Shown: piece by piece, positions 1-7,654 of the stretch
Layout of the letters: each line of letters starts with the position of its first letter
Position numbering within the stretch: position 1 is the stretch's first letter
Program-made: the position numbers and the translations under genes
Notes under the pieces: generated by a model
Told to the model about the DNA's origin: nothing
What the model saw: only the letters and a program-made list of their open reading frames with translations
Databases searched by the model: none
Origin: Paenibacillus vietnamensis
Lineage (GTDB): Bacteria > Bacillota > Bacilli > Paenibacillales > Paenibacillaceae
Reading direction: 5' to 3'
Length of the DNA stretch: 64,000 nucleotides
NCBI RefSeq assembly: GCF_020169515.1
Contig: NZ_JAHMHW010000001.1
Span: 248,001 to 312,000 of the forward strand

Positions 1-1
1 A

Positions 2-160
2 GTTACAGCAAGTGCACTGAATTATGCAGGACATCATGCTCCTTCATATGATCGAATTATTTTCACTTTAATTGATAGACCCGACAATGGAATTAAGGTC
101 ATTCAGGTAAAAAAAGTAATAAATATTTCTGAAAAAGAAAGCCTGATGCAATTCAGGTGA
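2..160 (+). CDS. 3' end of an unidentified gene (truncated by window edge)
   Basis: An open frame enters from the left edge and stops with TGA at 158-160, giving the last 52 residues of a protein. The end is mixed polar and beta-rich (it contains RIIFTLIDRP and IKVIQVKKVI) with no motif I recognise. A hairpin terminator follows within 40 bases, which supports a real gene end. The DNA is AT-rich like the next two genes and unlike most of the window. I cannot assign a function. Confidence 0.45.
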   Translation, partial: VTASALNYAGHHAPSYDRIIFTLIDRPDNGIKVIQVKKVINISEKESLMQFR

Positions 161-195
161 TTAACGGAAACAAATTAATTTCCCTGCTTAAATCA

Positions 196-222
196 GCATC
201 ATCCTTCGATGGTGCTTTTCTT
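196..222 (+). terminator. Rho-independent terminator after the edge gene
   Basis: GCATCATC (196-203) pairs with GATGGTGC (208-215) around a CTTC loop, with one G-T pair, and is followed by TTTTCTT. It lies between the truncated gene and the next lipoprotein gene. Confidence 0.6.
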
Positions 223-260
223 ATGCTCGCGAGATAGGGGAACTGTGAAGTGAATGGCGT

Positions 261-689
261 ATGTGTGTTTTACTCCTTGCATTGATGACAGTTTTGTCGG
301 GCTGCATAAACGAACAAAACGAACCAGCCGAAAATAAAAGATTGATTACAGAAGATGGAAATAAAAAAGTAATTCAATTACAGGGAGCAGAAGGATATTA
401 TAAAAAATCCCTCGAAGATGAACTTGGTGGGGATTTTGATATGGCAAAGATATGGGAAGTGTTCAAAGCATTTTCAAAAGTAGAGGTTGGCAATGATGAT
501 CGTGAGGTAGTGTCGGGATTGCTCTTTGAATGCGGATTTTCGGACTCAACGGTTTTTTCTCTTGGCAAGGAACGATTTTATGTACAATTTGTTCGTCAAT
601 TTTCCGTTTATGAGGCCAATGGTTCGTTTAAAGCGGCTTTAAAATATAAACCGGTTAACTCTGTGATCTACCAAACGGAAGTTGAGTGA
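261..689 (+). CDS. Small predicted lipoprotein
   Basis: The 142-residue product starts with a short hydrophobic segment ending in a lipobox (LSGC, Cys at about residue 15), then an Asn/Glu-rich linker. It is therefore predicted to be lipid-anchored on the outside of the membrane. The rest is a small soluble domain that I do not recognise. The signal sequence lacks the usual positive N-terminus. The best Shine-Dalgarno-like stretch (AGGGGA at 235-240) lies about 20 bases upstream, nearer a GTG at 245 whose frame stops after two codons, so the true start may be altered by a small indel. The stop lies just before the phosphatase-like gene, so the two are probably co-transcribed. Confidence 0.6.
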   Translation: MCVLLLALMTVLSGCINEQNEPAENKRLITEDGNKKVIQLQGAEGYYKKSLEDELGGDFDMAKIWEVFKAFSKVEVGNDDREVVSGLLFECGFSDSTVFSLGKERFYVQFVRQFSVYEANGSFKAALKYKPVNSVIYQTEVE

Positions 690-696
690 GGAGGGG

Positions 697-1034
697 ATGA
701 TAAAATAAAAATTCTGTTTATATGCAGCAGAAACAAGTGGCGGAGTCCAACGGCAGAAAAAATATTTCATAATTATAATGGCTATGATGTCAGATCTGCC
801 GGGACAGAAAATGGTGCCAGGATCAAAGTAACAAGCGGACACATTGGTTGGGCAGAGCTCATATTCGTAATGGAAAAAAAGCATTTAAGCCGGCTCAAAC
901 AAAAATTTGGATCAATGCTTAATCATAAGGCGATCTGGAACTTAGACATACCTGACGATTATGGTTATATGGATGAAGAACTTATCGAAATACTGAAAGC
1001 CAGAGTATCGGTCTATATAGAAGCACCGAAGTGA
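697..1034 (+). CDS. Low-molecular-weight protein tyrosine phosphatase-like protein, frame broken at codon 3
   Basis: The frame open from 690 to the TGA at 1032-1034 encodes about 108 residues. It begins with the LMW phosphatase P-loop C-x5-R-S (CSRNKWRS) and ends with the acidic NLDIPDDYGYMD stretch typical of small LMW-PTP-like proteins. The reaction expected of the family is phospho-tyrosine or phospho-arginine hydrolysis by the P-loop cysteine. The frame has no ATG, GTG or TTG. A good ribosome site (GAGGAGGGG, about 688-696) precedes ATG at 697, but ATG-ATA-AAA is followed by TAA. One extra A in the AAAA run at 702-705 would join ATG 697 to the phosphatase frame. It is therefore a frameshift, a sequencing error in a homopolymer, expression by slippage, or an ATA/ATT start at 705/711. 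Confidence 0.6.
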
Positions 1035-1364
1035 TGATTCGTTTTTTAAAATCAGAAGGTCCCTGTAATATGGAGGAACTGGTCTATTGCCGCTCCTGGT
1101 AAGGTAATGGACATAAACGCCGCTTGTAATGACGATACATTAAGTGTCTGCGGCTAACGGACAGGAGAGTCGTTTAGGTTGGTTGGAGGTGTGTTTACTT
1201 TAGGAGAATGGCTGTAAAGTACTGAGATGACCGTTAGAATGTGGAAGTCGCACAATTGGAGGTCTATGTGTTGTTTTTGTCCATAAAAAGTTGACCGGCA
1301 CCTCCGCTTCCGGCGCACAAACTGAATGATGGGATCTGCCGCTAATCGGAGACAGACTATACCA
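1035..1364. other. Intergenic stretch with no recognised gene
   Basis: Between the phosphatase-like gene and the lacI terminator I see no convincing gene or RNA. A 22-codon frame starts with an ATG overlapping the phosphatase stop (1034) but has no conserved look. The only clear structure is the terminator at its right edge. Confidence 0.4.
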
Positions 1365-1415
1365 TAAAAAAAGGGCTGCCTCTTTGATCATTTTATGACC
1401 GATAGCGACAGCCTC
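1365..1415 (-). terminator. Terminator of the LacI-family gene
   Basis: Read on the minus strand, GGCTGTC (1407-1413) pairs with GGCAGCC (1374-1380), with a smaller GTCAT/ATGAT stem in the loop, and is followed by a run of eight T (A tract at 1365-1372 on the plus strand). It lies just downstream of the regulator stop at 1430. Confidence 0.6.
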
Positions 1416-1429
1416 TTTGTATGGGCAGG

Positions 1430-2434
1430 TCAGCCGCTTTCACCTTTCTTCGAAGGAGCACAGGTCGAGTCGCGGACGACGAGCTCGGGCTCCAGATGGA
1501 CCGTTTTGACGGCTTCGGGCTCGTCGATGAGCTCCAAGATCGTCGACGCGATGACGGATGTGATATCGGAAATCGCTACGCCGACAGAGGTCATCGGAAT
1601 TTCCAGCTCGGCCATCTCGGGAAGATTGTCGTAGCTGACGACCGAAATATCCTGCGGCACGGAGAGCCCGCGTTCCTGTATCGCACGGACGATGCCGCGG
1701 GTCAAATCGATGCCGCCGCTGATGACGGCCGTCGGACGGATTTCCCTGTCCAGCATCGCACGTGCAGCCGTGTAGCCGTCATGAAATTCCAGGCCTTCCA
1801 TCGGGAGCACGGGACATCCGTCCGGGTGCAGGCCCAGCTGTGAAATTTCTTCATAAAAAGCTTGAATCTTCACGGCCTGGAGCGGATCGTGCGTTCGGGG
1901 CTCCCCGATATAAGCGACCGCTTGATGGCCGAGCTCGGCCAAATGCCGGATGGCCAGCCGGACGGACTGGCCCCGGTTGACGTCGACTGCCGAATGTGAC
2001 GTATAACCGGCAGCGCCGTAGGTGAGAATAGGAATTTGTTGGAGCTGCGAGCCGGTCTCTCCGCGCGAATCGTCCCGGTCGCCGAAGACGAGAATCGCGT
2101 CGACCTGATATTTTCGGAACGTTTCGATCGCCGCCTCGATATGGCTAATCGAAAGCAAGGTGACGTAGCCGTGCTTTTCGAGCTCGCCGTTAAGTCTCGT
2201 AATAAGAGAGGAAAGGGCGGCTCGCTCGATGGACGGCCATACGACGCCGATTGCTCCGCTTTTCCGGGAGACGAGGCTGCGCGCCGCGAGATTGGGCTGA
2301 TACCCTAGCTTGGCAGCGATTTCCAGAATATGCTGTTTCGTTTTGGGCTTGACCAGGGGGCTGTCCCGTAAGGCTTTGGACACGGTGGAGAAGCTGACGC
2401 CCGCCTTCTCTGCGATGTCTTTTATCGTTACCAT
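1430..2434 (-). CDS. LacI/GalR-family transcriptional regulator
   Basis: A 334-residue DNA-binding repressor of normal family length. Residues 1-50 carry the LacI helix-turn-helix and hinge helix (TIKDIAEKAGVSFSTVSKAL, then LGYQPNLAARSL). Residues 60-325 form the periplasmic-binding-protein-like effector domain (GAIGVVWPS near the start, ISVVSYDN near the end). It is transcribed away from the operon starting at 2,594. A perfect 18-bp palindrome of LacI-operator type lies between them, so it most likely represses the sugar-acid operon and is released by a sugar acid or a pathway intermediate. The inducer is not visible from sequence; a uronate, fructuronate or mannonate is the simplest guess from the neighbours. 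Confidence 0.9.
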   Translation of the reverse strand: MVTIKDIAEKAGVSFSTVSKALRDSPLVKPKTKQHILEIAAKLGYQPNLAARSLVSRKSGAIGVVWPSIERAALSSLITRLNGELEKHGYVTLLSISHIEAAIETFRKYQVDAILVFGDRDDSRGETGSQLQQIPILTYGAAGYTSHSAVDVNRGQSVRLAIRHLAELGHQAVAYIGEPRTHDPLQAVKIQAFYEEISQLGLHPDGCPVLPMEGLEFHDGYTAARAMLDREIRPTAVISGGIDLTRGIVRAIQERGLSVPQDISVVSYDNLPEMAELEIPMTSVGVAISDITSVIASTILELIDEPEAVKTVHLEPELVVRDSTCAPSKKGESG

Positions 2435-2523
2435 GAAAATTCCCTCCGAAGCAAGGATTGCGGGATCGGCCGCAAGTCATTCTTATCATCATCATACACA
2501 TATTTTGCAGAAGTAAATTCGAG

Positions 2524-2552
2524 TGGACAGCTTAAGCATAATCGATTAAGAT
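2524..2552 (+). promoter_or_regulatory. Predicted sigma-A promoter of the nickel-pincer sugar-acid operon
   Basis: TGGACA (2524-2529, five of six bases of TTGACA) and TAAGAT (2547-2552, four of six of TATAAT) are separated by exactly 17 bases. The expected start of transcription falls at about 2559, inside the palindromic operator, as expected for a repressed promoter. Confidence 0.6.
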
Positions 2553-2555
2553 AAA

Positions 2556-2573
2556 AATAACAACGTTGTTATT
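2556..2573 (+). promoter_or_regulatory. LacI-type operator, perfect 18-bp palindrome
   Basis: AATAACAACGTTGTTATT is a perfect inverted repeat with the central CG typical of LacI/GalR operators. It sits right after the predicted -10 element and 20 bases before the first start codon of the operon. It probably binds the divergent LacI-family protein encoded at 1430-2434. Confidence 0.8.
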
Positions 2574-2593
2574 ATCATTGGGGAGTGACTTTG

Positions 2594-3355
2594 ATGTTTA
2601 CTTTAGATAATTCCGTGTCCGCCGTCATCGGCGGGAACGGTGTGCTGGGCAGCGCCATGGCCGCCGCGCTGGCCGAAGCGGGCTCCAAGGTCGCCATTAT
2701 CGGCCGCGATATGGAGAAGGCAGACCTCGTGTGCAGGCAGATCGAAAGCGCCGGCGGTCGGGCGACAGCGGTGAAAGCGGACGCCACGAAGAAAGAGGAG
2801 CTAGAGGCTGCCCTGGAGCAGGTGCTGCAGTGGGGCGGTCGTGTCGATACGCTGGTGAACGCTTCCGGAACGAACAGCGCGACGCCATTTTTCGAACTGG
2901 AAATGGACGAGTGGGACCGGATTATGGACGTGAACCTGAAGAGTGTCGTGCTCGCCAGCCAGGTGTTTGGCAAAAGGATGATCGAACAGGGAGAAGGAGG
3001 CTCGATCATCAACATTTCGTCCGTTTCGTCTGAGCCGCCGTTGTCCCGGGTGTTCACTTACTCGGCTTCGAAGGCCGGCGTGAACAGTGTGACGAAATTT
3101 TTGGCCAGGGAATTCGCCCCGCACCGCGTAAGGGTCAATGCGATTATTCCGGGCTTTTTTCCGGCGGAGCAGAACAAGAAGATTTTGTCTCCCGACCGGG
3201 TTGAATCGATTATGCGCCACACCCCGATGAACCGTTTCGGCGAGCCGGAGGAGCTGAAGGGTACGGTCGTTTATTTGGCTTCGCCTAAAGCATCTTCCTT
3301 CGTAACGGGAGCGTTGCTGCGGGTTGACGGCGGATTTGGAGCGATGACGATATGA
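2594..3355 (+). CDS. SDR-family oxidoreductase, probable D-fructuronate reductase / D-mannonate oxidoreductase
   Basis: A 253-residue classical short-chain dehydrogenase. Seen: the cofactor motif GGNGVLG (residues 13-19), the active-site tetrad elements NISS (about 140-143) and Y156-x3-K160, then PGFFPAEQN and HTPMNRFGEPEEL. The G-x-GVLG and PGFF-x-x-EQN signatures are those I associate with SDR-type mannonate oxidoreductases, which reduce D-fructuronate to D-mannonate with NAD(P)H. ATG 2594 is preferred over GTG 2585 because GGGGAG lies eight bases upstream of the ATG. It is first in the operon and its stop overlaps the LarA-like start (ATGA). Another sugar-acid or polyol substrate is possible, but the uronate isomerase-like gene in the same operon supports the assignment. 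Confidence 0.75.
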   Translation: MFTLDNSVSAVIGGNGVLGSAMAAALAEAGSKVAIIGRDMEKADLVCRQIESAGGRATAVKADATKKEELEAALEQVLQWGGRVDTLVNASGTNSATPFFELEMDEWDRIMDVNLKSVVLASQVFGKRMIEQGEGGSIINISSVSSEPPLSRVFTYSASKAGVNSVTKFLAREFAPHRVRVNAIIPGFFPAEQNKKILSPDRVESIMRHTPMNRFGEPEELKGTVVYLASPKASSFVTGALLRVDGGFGAMTI

Positions 3356-4629
3356 GCGGATTATTAACAAAACTGGTAGAAAACACGCCGATTCCGAAAA
3401 TGGTGAAAATCCGGCAGTCGTTCGACGATACGAAATTGGCCGATCCGATTGGAGATCTTTCGGCTCTGCTGCGCGCAGAAGGCGCAATGCACGGCGTTTC
3501 CGCCGGACAGAGGGTGGCGGTGGCTGTAGGAAGCCGCGGCATCTCCCGCATTGACGAATTAACGAAAACCGTGATCGACGAGCTGAAAAGAATCGGAGCA
3601 GAGCCGTTCATCGTCCCATGTATGGGAAGCCATGGCAGCGCGACCGCGGAAGGGCAGGCGGCGGTACTCGCTCATCTCGGCATCGATGAAGCAAGAATGG
3701 GATGTCCGGTCCGCTCCTCGATGGAAGTGATCGAGCTGGACCGCCTGCCGAACGGTTTGCCGATCTACTGCGACAAAATCGCGGCAACGGAAGCCGATGC
3801 GATCGTCGTCATCAACCGCATAAAGCCGCATACCGCCTTCCGCGGCCCGATCGAAAGCGGACTGCTTAAGATGGTGGCCATCGGCCTCGGCAAACAGAAA
3901 GGCGCGGAAGCCTGCCATCAGCTCGGCTTTAAATATATGGCCGTGAACGTCCCGGCGATGGCGCGCGTCATGCTGGAGAAGCTGCCGATCCGGTTCGGCG
4001 TGGCTGTCGTGGAGAACGCTTACGACCAAATTTGCCGGATAGAGGTTCTCGGTTCCGCACAAATGGAGGACCGGGAGCAGGAGCTGCTGCTGGAGGCGAA
4101 GAGCCGGCTGCCGCAAATTTTTTTCAAGGAGCTGGACGTGCTCGTCATCGACTACATCGGCAAAAATATTAGCGGAGACGGCGCCGATCCGAACATTACG
4201 GGCAGATATCCGACTCCGTACGCTACCGGCGGTCCCGAGGTGAACAAGATGGTCGTGCTCGACCTGACGCCGGAATCCAAGGGCAACGCGAACGGGGTCG
4301 GTACGGCCGACTTCACGACGAGCCGCCTGGTAAGCAAAACCGACTGGCCGGGGACGTATGCGAACGGCCTGACTTCTACAGTTTGCGCGCCGACCAAGCA
4401 GGCGACTACGCTCGATAACGACCGGGACGCCATCAAGGCAGCGGTCAAAACCTGCAATATTCTCGACTACGAAACCTGCCGGCTGGTCCGCATCCGCGAT
4501 ACGCTGCATCTCGGCGTTATCGAAATTTCAGAATCGCTGCTAGAGGAGGCGAAGGCCAACCCGCGCATTGAAATATTGGAAGGGCCTTATGAGTGGCAGT
4601 TTGACGAGGAAGGTTATTTGCCGAAATGA
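3352..4629 (+). CDS. LarA-family nickel-pincer cofactor-dependent isomerase, probable sugar-acid C2 epimerase
   Basis: A 425-residue member of the lactate racemase (LarA, DUF2088) superfamily, which uses the nickel-pincer nucleotide for hydride-transfer racemisation or epimerisation of alpha-hydroxy acids. Candidate active-site histidines are H94 (in MGSHGSA) and H160 (in RIKPHTAFRG). K173 (in ESGLLKM) is a plausible counterpart of the lysine that binds the cofactor in LarA. The family match is strengthened by larE, larB and larC in the same operon. The neighbours make and use sugar acids (mannonate oxidoreductase-like SDR, gluconokinase). The best substrate guess is therefore D-mannonate/D-gluconate epimerisation at C2 rather than lactate racemisation. 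It overlaps the upstream and downstream genes by ATGA, so translation is coupled. Confidence 0.85.
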   Translation: MSGLLTKLVENTPIPKMVKIRQSFDDTKLADPIGDLSALLRAEGAMHGVSAGQRVAVAVGSRGISRIDELTKTVIDELKRIGAEPFIVPCMGSHGSATAEGQAAVLAHLGIDEARMGCPVRSSMEVIELDRLPNGLPIYCDKIAATEADAIVVINRIKPHTAFRGPIESGLLKMVAIGLGKQKGAEACHQLGFKYMAVNVPAMARVMLEKLPIRFGVAVVENAYDQICRIEVLGSAQMEDREQELLLEAKSRLPQIFFKELDVLVIDYIGKNISGDGADPNITGRYPTPYATGGPEVNKMVVLDLTPESKGNANGVGTADFTTSRLVSKTDWPGTYANGLTSTVCAPTKQATTLDNDRDAIKAAVKTCNILDYETCRLVRIRDTLHLGVIEISESLLEEAKANPRIEILEGPYEWQFDEEGYLPK

Positions 4630-6140
4630 CCGGGGACAACCGAATCATTCTGGCGATCGATATCGGCACGACGAGTACGAAGACGCTGGCGGTCGATCAG
4701 ACGGGCGGCATTTTGGCCAGCCATTCGGTGCCGTATCCGCTGCATACGCCTGCGCCGGGGTATGCCGAGCAGGATCCGGCTGTTATTTGCGAGGCGGTAA
4801 TCGAGGGCGCGGCGAACATTATGAAGCTGGGGGGCTGGACGGGAGAAGATGTGTTATGCGCGTCCTTCAGCTCGGCCAACCACAGCCTGATCCTGTTGGA
4901 TGAGAACGAACACCCGCTGACACCGAGCATCACTTGGGCCGATTTGCGGAGCGCGGCTCAGGCGGAGCGTCTGCTCAAGGACGGGACGGGCTTGTCCGTC
5001 TACTCGCGGACGGGAACGCCGATCCATCCGATGTCGCCGCTCGTCAAGCTGATCTGGATGCGTGAAGAGCGCCCGGATTTGTTCCGCAGGGCCAAGCATT
5101 TCGTCGGGATTAAGGAGTACGTGCTGCTTCGGCTGTTCGGCCGGATGGTGACGGACTATTCGATGGCAAGCGCCACCGGCATGTTTAATTTGGAGAAGCT
5201 GATTTGGGATCCGGAAGCGCTGCGGCTGGCAGGCGTCCGAGAGGAGCAGCTTCCCCGACTCGTGCCGACGACGGAGCGGATCTCCGGGCTGAAGCCGGAG
5301 GCGGCGCGCCGCATGGGACTGCGCCCGGATACGCCGTTCATCGCCGGGGCTCAAGACGGCGTGCTTGCGAATCTCGGCATAGGCGCCGTAGAGGAAGGGG
5401 TATTGGCAGTCACGATCGGAACGAGCGGAGCCGTACGAGCCGCCGTGAGCCGCCCCGCCTTCGACCCTGAAGGCCGATTGTTCTGTTACGCTCTGACGGA
5501 GGACTGCTGGATTGTCGGCGGACCGTCCAACAACGGCGCGATTGTCGCCCAGTGGACGACCGACCGGCTGTTCCCGGGGAAAGCGGTGGAGGAGGTGCTT
5601 CCGCTCGCCGCCGAGGTTCCGCCTGGCGCAAACGGACTGTTGTTTCTGCCTTTGCTGTCCGGAGAGCGCGCTCCTTTCTGGGATGCCCAGGCCAAAGGCG
5701 TTATGTTCGGTCTGACGCTGGCGCATTCGGAGAAGGAGATGCTGCGGGCCGCGATGGAGGGCGTTCTGTTCCAGATTACGGCGATCGCGTCGTTCATGGA
5801 GCGGACCGGAGGCAAGCCGAGGGAGGTAAGGGCTTCCGGCGGTTTCGCCCGATCCGGCCTATGGTGCCAGATGATGGCCGATATGCTGGGCGTGCCTGTC
5901 CGCATCCCCGACTCCGTTGAAAGCTCCGGTCTGGGAGCCGCTCAGCTGGGCCTTTATGCGATGAATGGCTGTGAGGGTCCGCTTCTGAGATGGGCGCGCG
6001 GGGACGGAAAGCAATATGTGCCGAATGAGGAGAATCACAGGCTGTACCGGCGTATTTTGCCGCTTTATTTAAGCTTGTATGACCGATTGAAAGAGCCGAT
6101 GCGGGAAGCGGAGGAGCTGCTGGCTGCGCATGCGGAATAA
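4626..6140 (+). CDS. gntK: FGGY-family gluconate kinase
   Basis: A 504-residue FGGY carbohydrate kinase with the N-terminal phosphate motif AIDIGTTSTKTLAV, and FIAGAQDGVLANLG and TIGTSGAVR in the middle. Along its whole length it closely resembles the Bacillus GntK type (TWADLRS, TGTPIHPMSPL, KHFVGIKEYVLLRLF, VGGPSNNGAIV, LSGERAPFW). The expected reaction is ATP-dependent phosphorylation of D-gluconate to 6-phosphogluconate, the entry to the pentose phosphate pathway. Its start overlaps the LarA-like stop (ATGA), which couples the kinase to the epimerase. There is no gluconate permease next to it, so gluconate is more likely made inside the cell than imported here. Confidence 0.88.
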   Translation: MTGDNRIILAIDIGTTSTKTLAVDQTGGILASHSVPYPLHTPAPGYAEQDPAVICEAVIEGAANIMKLGGWTGEDVLCASFSSANHSLILLDENEHPLTPSITWADLRSAAQAERLLKDGTGLSVYSRTGTPIHPMSPLVKLIWMREERPDLFRRAKHFVGIKEYVLLRLFGRMVTDYSMASATGMFNLEKLIWDPEALRLAGVREEQLPRLVPTTERISGLKPEAARRMGLRPDTPFIAGAQDGVLANLGIGAVEEGVLAVTIGTSGAVRAAVSRPAFDPEGRLFCYALTEDCWIVGGPSNNGAIVAQWTTDRLFPGKAVEEVLPLAAEVPPGANGLLFLPLLSGERAPFWDAQAKGVMFGLTLAHSEKEMLRAAMEGVLFQITAIASFMERTGGKPREVRASGGFARSGLWCQMMADMLGVPVRIPDSVESSGLGAAQLGLYAMNGCEGPLLRWARGDGKQYVPNEENHRLYRRILPLYLSLYDRLKEPMREAEELLAAHAE

Positions 6141-6166
6141 GCACATCAGGAGGAGAGACCGTTAAC

Positions 6167-6982
6167 ATGCATGATAAATATACCAGGCTGCAAGCGATTT
6201 TGGTCGACATGGAATCCGTTGTTGTGGCGTTCTCCGGCGGCGTGGACAGCACGTTTCTTCTGGACGCGGCGATCAAGACGCTCGGCAGGGATCGGGTGCT
6301 CGCCGTCACGGCCGATTCGGAAACGTATCCGACCGAGGAGCTGGAGGAAGCTATCAACCTGGCGAAGCGGCTCGGAGCCGTCCATAAGGTCATCGAAACG
6401 TCCGAGCTCGCCATTCCGGGATACAAGGAGAATACGGGGAACCGCTGCTATTTTTGCAAAAAAAGCCTGTTCGAGCATCTGGAGCCGTTCGTGGCGGACG
6501 GTGCCTACAAACAGGTCGTCTACGGGCTTATCGCAGACGATATGAACGAGCACCGGCCCGGCGTTCAGGCGGCGAAGGAGCGCGGCGTGCGCGGCCCGCT
6601 GCAGGAAGCGGGGCTGTTTAAGGAAGAAATCCGGGATTTGTCCCGCGAGCACGGGCTGCCGACCTGGAACAAGCCCTCGTTCGCTTGTCTGTCGTCCCGT
6701 ATCGCCTATGGGGAAACGATTACGGTCGAGAAGCTGGGACGTGTAGGCGAAGCGGAACGGTATATCCGTTCGCTTGGCTTTGGTCAGGTCCGGGTAAGAA
6801 GCCACGGCGATATCGCGCGGATCGAAGTGGAGAAGGATGCGATGCAGCGTCTGATCGAGAACGGAGCGGGCATTTCGGATAAATTGAAAGAGCTTGGGTT
6901 TATTTATGTGTCGATGGATCTTTCCGGCTACCGCAGCGGTAGCATGAATAAAGTGCTTGAGCAGGGAGGCGCGGTAAAATGA
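6167..6982 (+). CDS. larE: LarE, sulfur insertase for the nickel-pincer cofactor
   Basis: A 271-residue PP-loop ATP pyrophosphatase-type enzyme. The SGGVDST loop is at residues 23-29 and the sulfur-donor-type cysteine is C174 in SFACLSSR. It adenylates and sulfurates the carboxylates of the pyridinium biscarboxylate mononucleotide made by LarB. C94 and C97 (RCYFCKK) together with C174 give three cysteines; such a set is known in LarE proteins that carry an iron-sulfur cluster, whereas single-cysteine LarE sacrifices its own sulfur. A ribosome site AGGAGGAGAG precedes ATG 6167, and the stop overlaps larB. Its place in this operon supports cofactor supply to the LarA-like enzyme. Confidence 0.9.
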   Translation: MHDKYTRLQAILVDMESVVVAFSGGVDSTFLLDAAIKTLGRDRVLAVTADSETYPTEELEEAINLAKRLGAVHKVIETSELAIPGYKENTGNRCYFCKKSLFEHLEPFVADGAYKQVVYGLIADDMNEHRPGVQAAKERGVRGPLQEAGLFKEEIRDLSREHGLPTWNKPSFACLSSRIAYGETITVEKLGRVGEAERYIRSLGFGQVRVRSHGDIARIEVEKDAMQRLIENGAGISDKLKELGFIYVSMDLSGYRSGSMNKVLEQGGAVK

Positions 6983-7653
6983 GCGGTTTCGAGGACCTCG
7001 GCTTTTGCAAGCTGGATGTGGACCGCTATGAGCGGACCGGGCATCCGGAGATCGTCTTCGGTCTTGGCAAGACGGCCGACCATGTGGAAGCTATCTTTTC
7101 CCGCTTGGTAGAGGTGCATGGCAGAGCGCTCGTGACCCGGGCGACCGCGGAAATGGCGGAGCGGGTGCTGCCGAAATTTCCAGGGGCAAAATTCGATGAG
7201 GTGTCCAGACTGATCTCCTTCGGCGAATCGGCGCGAAGGCTGCCCGGCAAAGTGGCCGTGCTGACGGGAGGAACGTCGGACATCCCGGTTGCCGAGGAAG
7301 CGGCCGGGACGGCGGAATGGATGGGCTGCGAGGTTGACCGCATCTACGATGTAGGAGTGGCCGGGATCGACCGGCTGCTGAGCCATAAGGACCGTATCCG
7401 GGAAGCATCGGTCGTCATCGGTGTCGCCGGCATGGAGGGCGCTCTGGTCAGCGTAGTCGGAGGGCTGGTGCGCAGGCCGGTTATTGCGGTGCCGACTTCC
7501 ATCGGCTACGGAGCTAACCTGCAAGGACTGACGACGCTGCTTGCGATGATGACCTCCTGCGCTTCCGGCGTCACGGTCGTCAACATCGACAACGGCTTCG
7601 GTGCCGGCTTTCAAGCCGCGATGATTTTGCAGCTGGTAGCGGAGGGCGTATAG
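6979..7653 (+). CDS. larB: LarB, nicotinate adenine dinucleotide carboxylase/hydrolase
   Basis: A 224-residue protein with a PurE-like C-terminal domain (GGTSDIPVAEEAA at about residues 94-106, GVAGMEGALVSVVGGL at about 151-166, VPTSIGYGAN after that). LarB carboxylates the pyridinium ring of nicotinic acid adenine dinucleotide and cleaves the phosphoanhydride to start nickel-pincer cofactor synthesis. The length is slightly below the usual ~245 residues but all the core motifs are visible. The start overlaps larE (ATGA) and larC follows after one base, so larE-larB-larC form a tight translational block. Confidence 0.92.
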   Translation: MSGFEDLGFCKLDVDRYERTGHPEIVFGLGKTADHVEAIFSRLVEVHGRALVTRATAEMAERVLPKFPGAKFDEVSRLISFGESARRLPGKVAVLTGGTSDIPVAEEAAGTAEWMGCEVDRIYDVGVAGIDRLLSHKDRIREASVVIGVAGMEGALVSVVGGLVRRPVIAVPTSIGYGANLQGLTTLLAMMTSCASGVTVVNIDNGFGAGFQAAMILQLVAEGV

Positions 7654-7654
7654 C

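Noticed and set aside
1034..1102. A 22-codon frame with ATG overlapping the phosphatase stop
   Set aside because: It has the TGATG overlap of coupled genes but no recognisable sequence, and the gene before it is itself out of frame with its start.
3352..4629. Annotation as lactate racemase
   Set aside because: No lactate permease or lactate dehydrogenase is near; the neighbours are sugar-acid enzymes, and the lysine spacing differs from LarA.
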